This document shows, one piece after another, positions 9,097 through 17,825 of a stretch of DNA of 64,000 nt. The position numbers and the translations under genes were made by a program. Within the stretch, counting starts at the first letter, position 1. The number at the start of each line of letters is the position of its first letter. The stretch covers positions 248,001 through 312,000 of the forward strand of contig CAKVHV010000002.1 in the NCBI GenBank assembly GCA_934754475.1. The letters are read 5' to 3'. Under the pieces are notes generated by a model. The model was given only the letters and a program-made list of their open reading frames with translations, did no database searches and was not told where the DNA came from. The DNA is from an uncultured Clostridia bacterium. GTDB lineage: Bacteria; Bacillota; Clostridia; Christensenellales; UBA1242.

Positions 9097-10614
9097 TCAC
9101 ATATTCAAAAGATTTGGATTATATATAACTAACTTTTCTCCACCAACAAGTGGCAAGTTAACATCTGGGTTTTGACTAAGTATCAAATCAACACTAACAC
9201 TCATCTCTTTTGCAACATCCCAAATAGTTTGATTAGGTTTAACTATGTAGATATATAGAACACAATCATCGTGCGGTTTTTCTTCACCCAAAACAACACC
9301 CGATACAACTCCAATTTCATTGTCGCCATACATATCGCTATATACACTAAGATTGCCTGACACTTCGATTTCTTTGCCACGTTTGCTTCTTGCATTAACA
9401 TCCGACAAGCATAGAGTTACAACACTAGAATTCATGCCTTCAACTTTTTCTTCAACAGAGAATGGCATTTCAACTTGAACGGAAGTTACTGCATTTGTTT
9501 CCTTTGTGTAATACACAACTGTAGCATTTGCAACACCTTCAATTGCAAGTCTTCCGTTTTCAACTCTGCTACTTGCAAGCACAATATTATTTGTACATAC
9601 TCCTAAGATTTCATCTATAAATGGAGATGTCTCATTGATACTTGCCACGCCACTAATGCTATCTTTGAATTGAACAGACGGACTGCCAACCAAGGTCTCA
9701 AAGTTCTCGGTTGTAATTGACATATAATTTGTTTTGGAATAAATATCGTCTACTACATCGAGTGTAGTTTTATTAAATACATATCCAGTGTAAACAAGTG
9801 GAACATACAAGTTAATAAGCGCTCCGTCGTCTTCAAGCATTGTGGATACTTTGATTTCATTAAATACAATAGATAGTTGGCTTTGGATATATGACATATC
9901 TGTAATTCCAGAAAGTGCGACATCCCAACTGAAGTCAAATGAATGGAAGTCGGACTTAATGTCACTATTGTTTTCACCCATTTGGTAACAAACATCTACA
10001 TTCAAAATACCCGAAACGTTTACGAAACTATCTTTTGGAGTAACTGTAGTTACACATGCACTAGGTGTAACCATAAGAACTTTTTTGGCATCACTTACTT
10101 GGAACTCTTGGGTCAAATCAAATTTTTCATAAGCCATTCCAAGATATGAATTAAATTCAATTTGTTTTGTAGACAAATAAACATCGTCTGAATTAACCGA
10201 TGTCAAGACGCTTATGTCTTTGCTCTCGATTTGGTCAATAGTAACTTCTACAATCGCAACAACTTTAATTCCGCCCGAAACAATTGCACTGCTGACATCA
10301 ACTACATTGGAAGACAATACAACTTCGCCCAAAATCTCATTTTCGGACGTATACTTGTCTTTGAATTCAGCACTATAGTCTAGTGCAGAAATTCCCAAAC
10401 TTTCAAACATCGCTTGAAAATCTATTAGTCCCACAAAGTTAATTTCATTCCCCGCAACTTCGCTAGATTTAATAGTTGACTTGGCACTTACGGAATAAAT
10501 AGCGTCAATCACATCTTCATTTGTTGGTAACTTTAATTCTATTACAGATTGAGTAATGCCTAAATTTTTTCTTACACTACTAACAACCTTTGTAAAATTT
10601 GGCTCAAACACCAT
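9097..10614 (-). CDS. SPOCS (DUF3794) / LysM spore morphogenesis protein, SipL-like
   Basis: 505 residues. The body consists of repeated beta-rich segments typical of DUF3794/SPOCS domains (for example SKDISVLTSVNSDDVYLSTK). The C-terminal 50 residues form a LysM domain: YIYIVKPNQTIWDVAKEM through the final LVGGEKLVIYNP. This architecture and length match Clostridioides SipL, which binds SpoIVA during coat assembly at the forespore surface. No signal peptide is present, consistent with mother-cell cytosol. Monocistronic with a strong terminator. Orthology to SipL is inferred from architecture. Confidence 0.85.
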   Translation of the reverse strand: MVFEPNFTKVVSSVRKNLGITQSVIELKLPTNEDVIDAIYSVSAKSTIKSSEVAGNEINFVGLIDFQAMFESLGISALDYSAEFKDKYTSENEILGEVVLSSNVVDVSSAIVSGGIKVVAIVEVTIDQIESKDISVLTSVNSDDVYLSTKQIEFNSYLGMAYEKFDLTQEFQVSDAKKVLMVTPSACVTTVTPKDSFVNVSGILNVDVCYQMGENNSDIKSDFHSFDFSWDVALSGITDMSYIQSQLSIVFNEIKVSTMLEDDGALINLYVPLVYTGYVFNKTTLDVVDDIYSKTNYMSITTENFETLVGSPSVQFKDSISGVASINETSPFIDEILGVCTNNIVLASSRVENGRLAIEGVANATVVYYTKETNAVTSVQVEMPFSVEEKVEGMNSSVVTLCLSDVNARSKRGKEIEVSGNLSVYSDMYGDNEIGVVSGVVLGEEKPHDDCVLYIYIVKPNQTIWDVAKEMSVSVDLILSQNPDVNLPLVGGEKLVIYNPNLLNM

Positions 10615-10781
10615 TTCAACCCCCTGATTTTTTAATTCTGATATAATATACTAGCGACAAACTTCAATTATGACACTTTGATTAAATTTTTTTGCAAATG
10701 TTATTTCACTTTTTAAATTTTAATTTTTATGTTATAATTGTCTAGTATTTAAGATATTACTTATATATAATGGAGTGACAT

Positions 10782-11942
10782 ATGAAAATAGAACTAATAG
10801 TTATAGATAGTTTTGGAATTGGCGAAATGCCAGATGCGGACAAGTTTGGAGACGTGGGTAGCAATACTTATCTTAATACCTACAAAAAAACTGGCGTACA
10901 ACTAAATAACTTGGCAAAATTAGGACTTAATAATATAGACGGTGTAAATCTAAGTCAAGACAGAGTTATTGGAAACTATGCAAGACTCAAGGAATTAACC
11001 TTTGCCAAGGACACTACTGCGGGACATTATGAAATGAGTGGACTTATTCTCAAAAATCCATATCCAACATTCCCAAATGGTTTTCCAAAAGAACTACTTG
11101 ACTTACTTAAAGATAAATTAGGTGTTGAGTTTTTGGGAAATAAAGTGGCTTCTGGCACTGAGATAATTAAGGAACTAGGAGAAGAACATCTCAGAACCCA
11201 CAAACCTATTGCATATACTTCAGCCGACTCAGTATTTCAGATTGCAACACACACAGACGTTTATTCGTTAGACGAATTATACAAACTATGCCACGATGTA
11301 CGAGTTCTCTTTGACAAAGATAGCAAATACAATTTTGGAAGAGTCATTGCACGTCCTTTTGCTACAAACGAAAAAGGCGAGTTCTATAGACTTGACACCC
11401 GAAAAGACTATGCCCTAAACCCCCCACAAAAAACTATGCTAGACAAACTAAAAGAAAATGGCTACGACGTAGTGGGAATTGGGAAAATTGAAGACGTATT
11501 CAACTTTCAAGGAATAACCGAGAGTAATCACACCAGAAACAATCAAACGGGAATTCAAGCGATTATCGAGACAACCAAACGTAGAGACATAAATGGTCTT
11601 GTATTTGCAAATCTAAATGATACAGATATGCTTTATGGTCATAGAAATAACTATGTAGGTTATGCAAATGCACTCAAGGAAATTGACGACAATATTCCTG
11701 CCATTTTGGAAAATCTAGCAGATGATGACATTCTGCTTATCACTGCCGACCATGGTTGCGACCCTACAACCCCAAGTACCGACCACAGTCGTGAGTATAC
11801 CCCACTTCTCATATACGGAAAGAAGTTTAAACAAAATGTAAATTTTGGAACAATTGACGGGTTTAATATAATCAGCAAGTCCATACTAGACTATTTCAAA
11901 ATTGAAAAACACGAAGATAGTCTATTTAATAAATTAATATAA
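10782..11942 (+). CDS. deoB: Phosphopentomutase
   Basis: 386 residues, full length. Interconverts (deoxy)ribose-1-phosphate and (deoxy)ribose-5-phosphate. Alkaline-phosphatase-superfamily metal ligands are visible in VIDSFGIGEMPDA (N-terminus), TADHGCDPTTP and TDHSREYTPLL (C-terminus); the phosphorylated Thr lies in KDTTAGHYEMSG. The ribosome binding site TGGAGTGACAT precedes ATG. A TATAAT at 10733-10738 is the probable -10. It forms a nucleoside salvage operon with deoD, 12 bp downstream. Confidence 0.97.
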   Translation: MKIELIVIDSFGIGEMPDADKFGDVGSNTYLNTYKKTGVQLNNLAKLGLNNIDGVNLSQDRVIGNYARLKELTFAKDTTAGHYEMSGLILKNPYPTFPNGFPKELLDLLKDKLGVEFLGNKVASGTEIIKELGEEHLRTHKPIAYTSADSVFQIATHTDVYSLDELYKLCHDVRVLFDKDSKYNFGRVIARPFATNEKGEFYRLDTRKDYALNPPQKTMLDKLKENGYDVVGIGKIEDVFNFQGITESNHTRNNQTGIQAIIETTKRRDINGLVFANLNDTDMLYGHRNNYVGYANALKEIDDNIPAILENLADDDILLITADHGCDPTTPSTDHSREYTPLLIYGKKFKQNVNFGTIDGFNIISKSILDYFKIEKHEDSLFNKLI

Positions 11943-11954
11943 AAGGAAAATATA

Positions 11955-12659
11955 ATGACAGCTCATAATCAAGCAAGCAAAGAAGAAATTGCAAAAACAG
12001 TTATAATGCCCGGCGACCCCCTTAGAAGCAAGATGATTGCCGAAACATTCTTAAAAGATTACAAACTAGTAAATAACGTTCGTGGAGTACAAGGATACAC
12101 AGGTTATTACAAAGACAAATTAGTAACCGTTATGGCGAGTGGAATGGGCAATCCTTCCATGGGAATATATAGTTATGAACTCTTTAAATTTTATGATGTA
12201 GATAGAATAATTAGAGTTGGCTCAATTGGTGCTATGAACAAAGATATTCCGCTCAAAAGTTTAATTCTTGGCAAAAGGGTCTTTACAAAAACAAACTATA
12301 ATAATTTTTATATAGACTTTGGTGCAGACTACATAAATTGCTCAAAAGAACTTTTATCTCGTGCAGTGTCAATTGCGGACACACTAGGATACAAATATAG
12401 TACTGGAGATATCTTGTGCTCCGACACGTTCTATACAGACGAAGACGAAATCAAGTTATCTTTGGAAAAAAACTTACTTGGCGTTGAAATGGAAGGCGCA
12501 TCACTTTATCTAAATGCCGAAAGACTACACAAGGACGCACTTTGTATTTGTACTGTTTCAAATAACCTAATAACCGACGAAGAAACTACTAGCGAAGAAA
12601 GACAAAATTCATTCCTAGACATGATTAAACTAAGTCTTGAAATTGCGGTTAGTTATTAA
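11955..12659 (+). CDS. deoD: Purine nucleoside phosphorylase DeoD
   Basis: 234 residues, the size of hexameric DeoD enzymes. Phosphorolyses purine (deoxy)nucleosides to base plus (deoxy)ribose-1-phosphate, which deoB then converts. Family motifs: VIMPGDPLRSKMIAE near the N-terminus, ASGMGNPSMGIYSYEL, and GVEMEGASLYLNAER for ribose binding. Preceded by AAAAGGAAAA. The genes directly downstream are convergent and end at a shared terminator. Confidence 0.95.
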   Translation: MTAHNQASKEEIAKTVIMPGDPLRSKMIAETFLKDYKLVNNVRGVQGYTGYYKDKLVTVMASGMGNPSMGIYSYELFKFYDVDRIIRVGSIGAMNKDIPLKSLILGKRVFTKTNYNNFYIDFGADYINCSKELLSRAVSIADTLGYKYSTGDILCSDTFYTDEDEIKLSLEKNLLGVEMEGASLYLNAERLHKDALCICTVSNNLITDEETTSEERQNSFLDMIKLSLEIAVSY

Positions 12660-12758
12660 TTCTCTATTAATCCGTTATTCAAAAAAATTAAACCCAATTG
12701 GATAGGATGAAAGTTAAGGGCTAACGAATAACATAAAATATGATTAAATACAAAAAAA

Positions 12759-12785
12759 AGAAGAGCAAATTTTACTCTTCTTTTT
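12759..12785. terminator. Bidirectional terminator
   Basis: AAGAAGAG and CTCTTCTT flank an AT loop, with A-run and T-run on the two sides. Shared by deoD (+) and the LRR gene (-). An upstream pair, GTTATTC (12674-12680) and GAATAAC (12726-12732), could add a longer stem. Confidence 0.8.
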
Positions 12786-12841
12786 TTGTATTTATCTAAT
12801 TAGACAATTTTGTTTAAAAACATTTTTGGAATTAATTTATA

Positions 12842-13351
12842 TTATGCTTGGGTGCCATTAATGCTTTCGTAATCGGCTCTAGTCTTGTTCCATTCAACAT
12901 CCAACTTAGAAATAGACCAAGAAGGACTACAATAATTCCAGCGCTTACCCCAACTATCAGGTTTAGATTCAGCCCCACAATAAATTTTTAAATCTTTTGA
13001 ACAGCCATTGAAGAATGGATTATAATCATTTGCATCAATGTTGGTTACAGATGCAGGAATGTATATACTAGTAAGGCTCTGACAATTATTAAATACTTGG
13101 CTACTCATACTTGTCAAAGTACTCGAAAGTCTTATCTTTGTAAGCTTAGTACATCCGTCAAATGCATTATTGCCCAAATATGTTACATCTTTTTCGCCGT
13201 CATTCATAATTACACTAGTTAGACCAGTACAACCCTTGAAGGCAGAAGTTCCAATCCATGTAACGCTGTTTGGAATTTCGACGCTTGTAAGTTTTGTGCG
13301 ACCTTTAAAATTAATACTAGTATTAATATCTACAACTTTTTGAATATTCAA
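12842..13351 (-). CDS. Leucine-rich-repeat (BspA/LRR_5-like) protein
   Basis: 169 residues with tandem BspA-type repeats: LTSVEIPNSVTWIGTSAFKG, LTSVIMN..NAFDGCTKLTKI, STLTSMSSQVFNNCQSLTSI and IPASVTNI. These normally form a solenoid on surface proteins, but no signal peptide is visible. The start is taken as TTG at 13351, sharing TTGA with the stop of the upstream membrane-protein gene; the ribosome binding site (AAAGAAAAAAGA) is weak. It may be the tail of a once longer protein or may depend on coupled translation. Confidence 0.65.
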   Translation of the reverse strand: MNIQKVVDINTSINFKGRTKLTSVEIPNSVTWIGTSAFKGCTGLTSVIMNDGEKDVTYLGNNAFDGCTKLTKIRLSSTLTSMSSQVFNNCQSLTSIYIPASVTNIDANDYNPFFNGCSKDLKIYCGAESKPDSWGKRWNYCSPSWSISKLDVEWNKTRADYESINGTQA

Positions 13352-13899
13352 TCTTTTTTCTTTAAAAAATTCAAATTTCTATTGGATACACACAACTCAT
13401 ACTCTTGTTTGGAAATATCCAGTGTTCCCTTAAAAAATATCCTTAAATCCTGGGTTTTTCCGCTATCGTCGACATACTCAATATCATAAAAACTATATCC
13501 CAAAATATTAAGCAAAGGATTTACATAGAAAATGTTATTTTTGATATAAACAATCCCAATAAAAATAAGAATTACAACAAAAACACTAACAAAACATAGT
13601 TTGGACAAATCAAACGCAAGTGCCAGCAAAACAAATAACGAAAAGTAATTTAAAAAATGCTGGTCGGTTATATTGGTCTTAGACAAAACTTTTATGGTTT
13701 TGTACTCTTTTTGGTTAAACTTCAAGATTATCATAAGCCCAATTGTTCCAACCAATGTTAGTATTAGCAGTGCCACCATTACACAAGTATTTGTAACATT
13801 AAAAGTTAAATTTTTATTAAGAATTTCGACTATTAAATTAATTAAAAACAAAATATACATCGGCACAAATGCGGATATAAAAAGAATAATTTTTGACAT
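13348..13899 (-). CDS. Integral membrane protein, function unknown
   Basis: 183 residues with four likely membrane segments: MSKIILFISAFVPMYILFLI, VMVALLILTLVGTIGLMII, LNYFSLFVLLALAFDLS and CFVSVFVVILIFIGIVYI. A soluble tail with beta-like residues follows. No known domain is recognised. It overlaps the LRR gene by 4 bp, suggesting that the two are co-translated and work together at the membrane. Confidence 0.65.
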   Translation of the reverse strand: MSKIILFISAFVPMYILFLINLIVEILNKNLTFNVTNTCVMVALLILTLVGTIGLMIILKFNQKEYKTIKVLSKTNITDQHFLNYFSLFVLLALAFDLSKLCFVSVFVVILIFIGIVYIKNNIFYVNPLLNILGYSFYDIEYVDDSGKTQDLRIFFKGTLDISKQEYELCVSNRNLNFLKKKD

Positions 13900-14062
13900 A
13901 GTATATTTTTAATCATTAATGGGGTTTTTATTCATTTTTACAAATTTGCTTTTAATTCTCTTAAAATTTCTAACAACTTAAGTTTTTTTTACAAATTTTG
14001 GAAAATGTCACATAAAACACTAAAACTTACACAAGATAATTAAAATTTTATTGGAGAGAATT

Positions 14063-14755
14063 ATGTCAAAAGTCAAATTTAGATTAACAATATTAATTTG
14101 CATTTTAATAATGGCAAGTTTATTAAATTTTAATCAAAACACTTTAATTTTTGCAAAAGAAGAAAATTTAGCAAACTCTTTTAAATTAGAACTAGTAAGT
14201 AGCGGACAAATCGAAGTTCTGCCCGACCAAGCCGAAGTCAATTTAAGTATCGAATTTGTAGATTTAAACAAAGAATTAAGCCAAAAAAGTTGTATCCAAA
14301 TTAGCAAAAATGTCAAAGCACACCTAATTTATTTAGGAATAGATGAGACGAATATCAAAAACAATAATAGCTACACCTATCCAATTGAAAACTATGGCGA
14401 AAGAGCTTTCAAAACTTATGCAAATATTTCTTTTGTTTCACAAAGTATAGACAATTTAGATGACATTTTGAGTACTCTTCAAAGCGATTATATCAAAATC
14501 ACAAACATTTGTTATTCAAGCAAAGACTACGATACTTTCTACGAAAAAGCATTGCTCGAAGCACAAAAAAATGCCTTAGAAAAGGCACAAAGATTGTATC
14601 CAAATAGCATAGTTAAAATTAACAAAATTCAAGAAATTGAAAACTACTATCCTGTTTCACTATATAGAGAATACAATCCTAAATTTTTGGAAACCGACCA
14701 CCTAACTCCGCTTGAAATCACCGCAAGAGTCAAAGTAACCTTTGAAATAAATTAA
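14063..14755 (+). CDS. SIMPL-domain (DUF541) secreted protein
   Basis: 230 residues. A cleavable-type signal peptide (residues 5-30, ending near LIFAKE) is followed by a SIMPL/DUF541 domain: SGQIEVLPDQAEVNLSIEF, SKNVKAHLIYLGIDETNIK, and the C-terminal ITARVKVTFEI. Family members are periplasmic or extracellular and poorly understood. ATG at 14063 is chosen because GGAGAG (14053-14058) lies 4 nt upstream. The gene is convergent with the MazG gene with no spacing between the two stop codons. Confidence 0.8.
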   Translation: MSKVKFRLTILICILIMASLLNFNQNTLIFAKEENLANSFKLELVSSGQIEVLPDQAEVNLSIEFVDLNKELSQKSCIQISKNVKAHLIYLGIDETNIKNNNSYTYPIENYGERAFKTYANISFVSQSIDNLDDILSTLQSDYIKITNICYSSKDYDTFYEKALLEAQKNALEKAQRLYPNSIVKINKIQEIENYYPVSLYREYNPKFLETDHLTPLEITARVKVTFEIN

Positions 14756-15067
14756 TTATCTTCCACTACCCAAGTTATTATTGTTTTTAAATCTTTTTGA
14801 GTATTTATCTAGCACTTTTTCCAAAGCCACATTTGCATCCAAGTTACACTCATTAGCAAGACTCAAAAGAGAGTACAAAACGTCTCCAAATTCCAATTCA
14901 AAATCCAAGGTGTTTTCAAAACTTTTAGTTCCATAAGATGTTGCCTTGAGATACTCTTTGGCAAGTTCACCAAACTCACTTGAAATATCTAGTAGTCTTG
15001 CGTTAATTGGTATTGGTTTTTTGTGGCAATCAAGTTTGTTATTAAATTCTTTTACTTTGTTTTGCAT
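14756..15067 (-). CDS. MazG-like NTP pyrophosphohydrolase
   Basis: 103 residues, single-domain MazG-like. The all-alpha NTPase metal motif is present: EFGELAKE and, about 30 residues on, EFGDVLYSLL (ExxE...ExxD). Such enzymes hydrolyse (d)NTPs to monophosphates and pyrophosphate, often for house-cleaning. AAAGGAG precedes the ATG. Its stop directly abuts the stop of the SIMPL gene, with no terminator between them. Confidence 0.8.
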   Translation of the reverse strand: MQNKVKEFNNKLDCHKKPIPINARLLDISSEFGELAKEYLKATSYGTKSFENTLDFELEFGDVLYSLLSLANECNLDANVALEKVLDKYSKRFKNNNNLGSGR

Positions 15068-15169
15068 ATCAAAATCTCCTTTGTTTTTTTAAATTATATC
15101 AAATAAAATCAAAACATCATAACAAAATTAACGTTAAGTCAATTTTAATACAATAATTGTTTAGACGAT

Positions 15170-15420
15170 TCCGAATTAGCATATTCTAGGAAGTTAAGAC
15201 TTGCACAAATGTTTACATTTTATTACAGACAACAACAATGAATTCAACCTATGTGTCCACGATTTTATCGTGGGGTTGCGTCTAGCAACTTGGGGGTGTG
15301 AACAAGGTGAACAACCTGTAATACATAGATTATAATCTAAAAAGATTAAACAAAGAAGTTCGCTAGGACATCTTGTTTTAATCTGACGATGTTTTCAATA
15401 TAACTCCCATAATTATATTT
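15170..15420 (+). ncRNA. Candidate structured non-coding RNA, family unknown
   Basis: A 440-bp gap between the MazG gene and tRNA-Ser holds an island unusually rich in G and C for this genome, with no ORF. Helices seen by eye: CTATGTGT (15249-15256) with ATACATAG (15321-15328); inside it CCACGAT/ATCGTGG (15257-15273), GTTGC/GCAAC (15275-15289) and AGGT/ACCT (15305-15317). TGGGGGT (15291-15297) can pair with ACTCCCA (15403-15409) as a long-range or pseudoknot helix. The strand is assumed to be plus. I could not match it to 6S, SRP, tmRNA or RNase P RNA. The ends are approximate. Confidence 0.5.
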
Positions 15421-15468
15421 GAGATAGACATAATGGATGATAACATATAGATATTTTACAAAATAAAC

Positions 15469-15497
15469 TTTACAAACAAGAATTTTCGTGTTAAACT
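15469..15497 (+). promoter_or_regulatory. Promoter of tRNA-Ser
   Basis: TTTACA (15469-15474), a 17-nt spacer, then TAAACT (15492-15497) with a TGT extension. Transcription would start about 5 nt before the tRNA. The stop codon of the antisense recombinase frame (15491) lies in this promoter. Confidence 0.6.
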
Positions 15498-17128
15498 ATG
15501 TGTGTTTTGGAGACGTACCGAAGTGGTCGTACCGGGACGCACTCGAAATGCGTTTGCTGGGTAACCTGCACGAGAGTTCGAATCTCTCCGTCTCCGCCAT
15601 TAACCTGTCGTTCGGCGTGATTTACGCTGAACGACTTTTTTTCTTCTAAATCTTTTATTGTATTCTCAATTTTCTCTATATCTTCTTTGCTGTTAATTAC
15701 TATTTCTTCGCTATCGTTTGATTTTGTATTATAAATAATTATTAGTCTGTCATTATAATAAATTATTTTTGATATAAACTTGGTAAAGAATTCAACTCTT
15801 TCATTGTGATTTGAGTAATCCTTACTCATAAAATAATATATAAAGTGTTTTATATCTTCTGGTTTTATTGGCTTCGTTTGGTGCGATTCTGATAAAACCA
15901 TTTTTTCTGTTAAAATGGATTTTTCATTTTCTAATTGTTTAATTTTCAATTCAATGGATTTGGAATTTAATCCATTCATAATCGCAGTGATTAAAGACTC
16001 AATTTGTTTGTCAATTTCTTTTAATTGTGCTTGTAAATTTGCAAGTTCTAAATTCTCTCCCAATTCGGCATTATATTGTTTTGCAATTAAGTTTGCTATT
16101 TGATCTACTCTTGATTTTGTTAAAATATGGTTCTTTGTTACATCAACAATTAGATTTTCAATATAATCCTTTCTTATTGTTTTACTTTCACATTCTTTTA
16201 TTAAATGTTTACGATTTCTACATTTGTAATATCTATGCTTTGTTCCATTTTTCCCGTTGCCTGATTCTGCCGTCATAGTGCAACCACAATATCCACAATA
16301 CAGCTTGCTACTTAATATGTAATCATCGACTCTATTTTTGTGCTTTTGTCTATGTTTATGTTGATCCATAATCTTGTTGCATTTATCAAATAATTCCTTG
16401 CTTATGATTGGCGGAACAATGTCATTATAAACTATTCCTTTACAGTTAAACTCGCCAATATATTTTCTATTGCGAAGCATTTTTGCGATTATCTCCACAG
16501 TAAACTTTTTGCCTTGTTTGTTCTTAAAACCATTTTTGTTCAAATCATCGCAAATTTCTTTTGCAAACTTGCCATTAGCATACTGTTTGAATACTTCTTC
16601 CACAAGGCGTGCTTCTTGCGGTTCTACTGCCCATTTTTTGTCAACAATCTTGTATCCTAGATTAACACTTCCACCAATGTAGTTACCTTTGATTAAACTC
16701 TCATTTATACCTCGTTTTACTTTTTGCCCAAGCTCTTTGGAATAGTATTCAGCCATACCTTCTAGCACAGACTCCATTAGCACACCACTAGCATCATCTG
16801 AAATATTTTCTCTTGCAGACAATACTCTAATACCACTTTTTTTGAGTTTTGCTTTGTAATTTGCACTATCATATCTACTTCTTGCAAACCTGTCTAGCTG
16901 GTATACAAGTACATATTCAAACTCTTTCTTTTTGCTATCTTCAATCATTTGTAAGAATGCTGGTCTGTTGTCGGTCATACCAGAGATTGCTCGGTCTATA
17001 TACTCGTTTACTACCACATAATCATTTCGTTTTGCATACTCATAACATTCACGAAGTTGTCCCTCAATGGATTGTTCTGTTTGGCTATGAGAACTGAATC
17101 TTGCATATATTACCACTTTACTTTTCAC
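15491..17128 (-). CDS. Large serine recombinase (integrase of element A)
   Basis: 545 residues. N-terminal resolvase domain: KVVIYARFSSHSQTEQSIEG (catalytic Ser in the FSS motif) and LDRFARSRYDSA. Next comes a Recombinase domain (GGSVNLGYKI...NRKYIGEF), a zinc ribbon (LYCGYCGCTM...CRNRK...C) and a C-terminal coiled coil. It should integrate and excise element A. GTG at 17128 is chosen because AGGAG lies 8 nt upstream. The frame runs through the attachment core and antisense to the whole tRNA-Ser, so the last 30-odd residues are host DNA. It overlaps the small upstream ORF. Confidence 0.93.
   Translation of the reverse strand: MKSKVVIYARFSSHSQTEQSIEGQLRECYEYAKRNDYVVVNEYIDRAISGMTDNRPAFLQMIEDSKKKEFEYVLVYQLDRFARSRYDSANYKAKLKKSGIRVLSARENISDDASGVLMESVLEGMAEYYSKELGQKVKRGINESLIKGNYIGGSVNLGYKIVDKKWAVEPQEARLVEEVFKQYANGKFAKEICDDLNKNGFKNKQGKKFTVEIIAKMLRNRKYIGEFNCKGIVYNDIVPPIISKELFDKCNKIMDQHKHRQKHKNRVDDYILSSKLYCGYCGCTMTAESGNGKNGTKHRYYKCRNRKHLIKECESKTIRKDYIENLIVDVTKNHILTKSRVDQIANLIAKQYNAELGENLELANLQAQLKEIDKQIESLITAIMNGLNSKSIELKIKQLENEKSILTEKMVLSESHQTKPIKPEDIKHFIYYFMSKDYSNHNERVEFFTKFISKIIYYNDRLIIIYNTKSNDSEEIVINSKEDIEKIENTIKDLEEKKSFSVNHAERQVNGGDGEIRTLVQVTQQTHFECVPVRPLRYVSKTHIV
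15509..15599 (+). tRNA. tRNA-Ser (anticodon CGA)
   Basis: The acceptor arms GGAGACG and CGTCTCC pair, with discriminator G and an encoded CCA. The anticodon stem is ACGCA/TGCGT with loop CTCGAAA, anticodon CGA at 15544-15546, which reads UCG. A long variable arm is typical of serine tRNAs. The T arm is GAGAG-TTCGAAT-CTCTC. The 3' end is the insertion site of the accessory island, and the tRNA is left intact. Confidence 0.95.
15585..15601 (+). repeat. Attachment site, left end of island (tRNA-end copy 1)
   Basis: The 17 bp TCTCCGTCTCCGCCATT at the tRNA 3' end recurs identically at 40932-40948. The shorter core CTCCGCCA (15592-15599) also occurs at 35831 and 40758. Each copy is followed by a rho-independent terminator. 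Confidence 0.8.
15607..15642 (+). terminator. tRNA-Ser terminator supplied by the integrated element
   Basis: A 12-bp stem GTCGTTCGGCGT / ACGCTGAACGAC is followed by seven T. It lies inside the recombinase reading frame on the opposite strand. Confidence 0.8.
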
Positions 17129-17366
17129 TTGTTGTACTCCTTTTTGAACTATCACAAACACACATATCACAAACACTTTCACAAGTCCAGTCAAAACCTA
17201 AATATTCTTTTTTAATTTTCTCTATATCTCCATTGTCCTTTAAGAACTCCTTAATTATGTTTTTTAGAAAGTAGGCACCAATTTCAATAGAAGTTTTATC
17301 TATTTCAATCTTTGTTGTTTTTTCATCTCCATTTAGTAAATTTATTATTTGAATATTTTTATTCAT
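17118..17366 (-). CDS. Small protein upstream of the recombinase, unknown
   Basis: 82 residues from ATG at 17366 (AAAAGGAAA just upstream); a start at 17384 would add MKRKSY. The C-terminus has a Cys cluster, CESVCDMCVC, that could bind metal. The middle is helical and charged. It overlaps the recombinase start by 11 bp, so the two are probably co-translated, and it may act as an accessory or control protein. No family is recognised. Confidence 0.55.
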   Translation of the reverse strand: MNKNIQIINLLNGDEKTTKIEIDKTSIEIGAYFLKNIIKEFLKDNGDIEKIKKEYLGFDWTCESVCDMCVCDSSKRSTTSEK

Positions 17367-17375
17367 ATAAGATTT

Positions 17376-17408
17376 CCTTTTCATTGCAATTAGAGGGGCA
17401 ATGAAATT
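17376..17408 (-). promoter_or_regulatory. Hairpin over the first start codon of the small ORF
   Basis: On the minus strand TTTCATTGC and GCAATGAAA form a 9-bp perfect stem that buries the ATG at 17384 and leaves the ATG at 17366 free. Its CATTGCCCCTCT half resembles the 33-bp repeats at 17788 and 20126. Confidence 0.45.
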
Positions 17409-17470
17409 TTTTCTTATTAAATAAAATGTTCAATAAAGACAAACTGGGTTTCCCAGTTATGGCGAAAAGC

Positions 17471-17581
17471 GGAGAGATGCAAATTGAGTCAATGTGCTGG
17501 CACGCACAAAAACTGTGACGGCACTAAAAGTGTCCATATCTAGCGGGTTTTAGCCACATAAAAAACAATTTGCGTCACTCC
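17471..17581 (-). ncRNA. Structured leader RNA or ncRNA near the recombinase operon
   Basis: A long closing stem pairs GGAG (17471-17474) with CTCC (17578-17581) and GATGCAAATTG (17476-17486) with CAATTTGCGTC (17566-17576). Inside are a GTGC/GCAC hairpin and a GGCACT/AGTGTC hairpin. A further AACTGGG/CCCAGTT hairpin lies at about 17440-17458. The sequence is GC-richer than its surroundings and non-coding. It probably lies in the 5' leader of the small ORF-recombinase operon; the strand is inferred from that context. Confidence 0.5.
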
Positions 17582-17787
17582 TTTTCCTGCTTAGTAAATT
17601 AAACATTTATTTTCTTCCGAGTTCATTCTTCTTAATCATAAACACCTCCTCTATATAAGGGGTTTTATAAGTCACTTTTTGCATTAGATTTCTTTACATA
17701 AAAAAAGGAAACCACTGATTTTATCAGAGATTTCGCTATATAAATTATTTTTAAAATTTCAATTTTATTGCCAAATTTTTCAGTCAC

Positions 17788-17820
17788 TTTTTCTTTTATC
17801 TCAAAAAGAGAGGCAATGAG
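17788..17820. repeat. 33-bp direct repeat, copy 1
   Basis: Identical to 20126-20158 over 33 bp, ending AAAAAGAGAGGCAATGAG. The two copies bracket the DUF2075 gene; this one lies just past its stop codon. Confidence 0.85.
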
Positions 17821-17825
17821 CAGTT

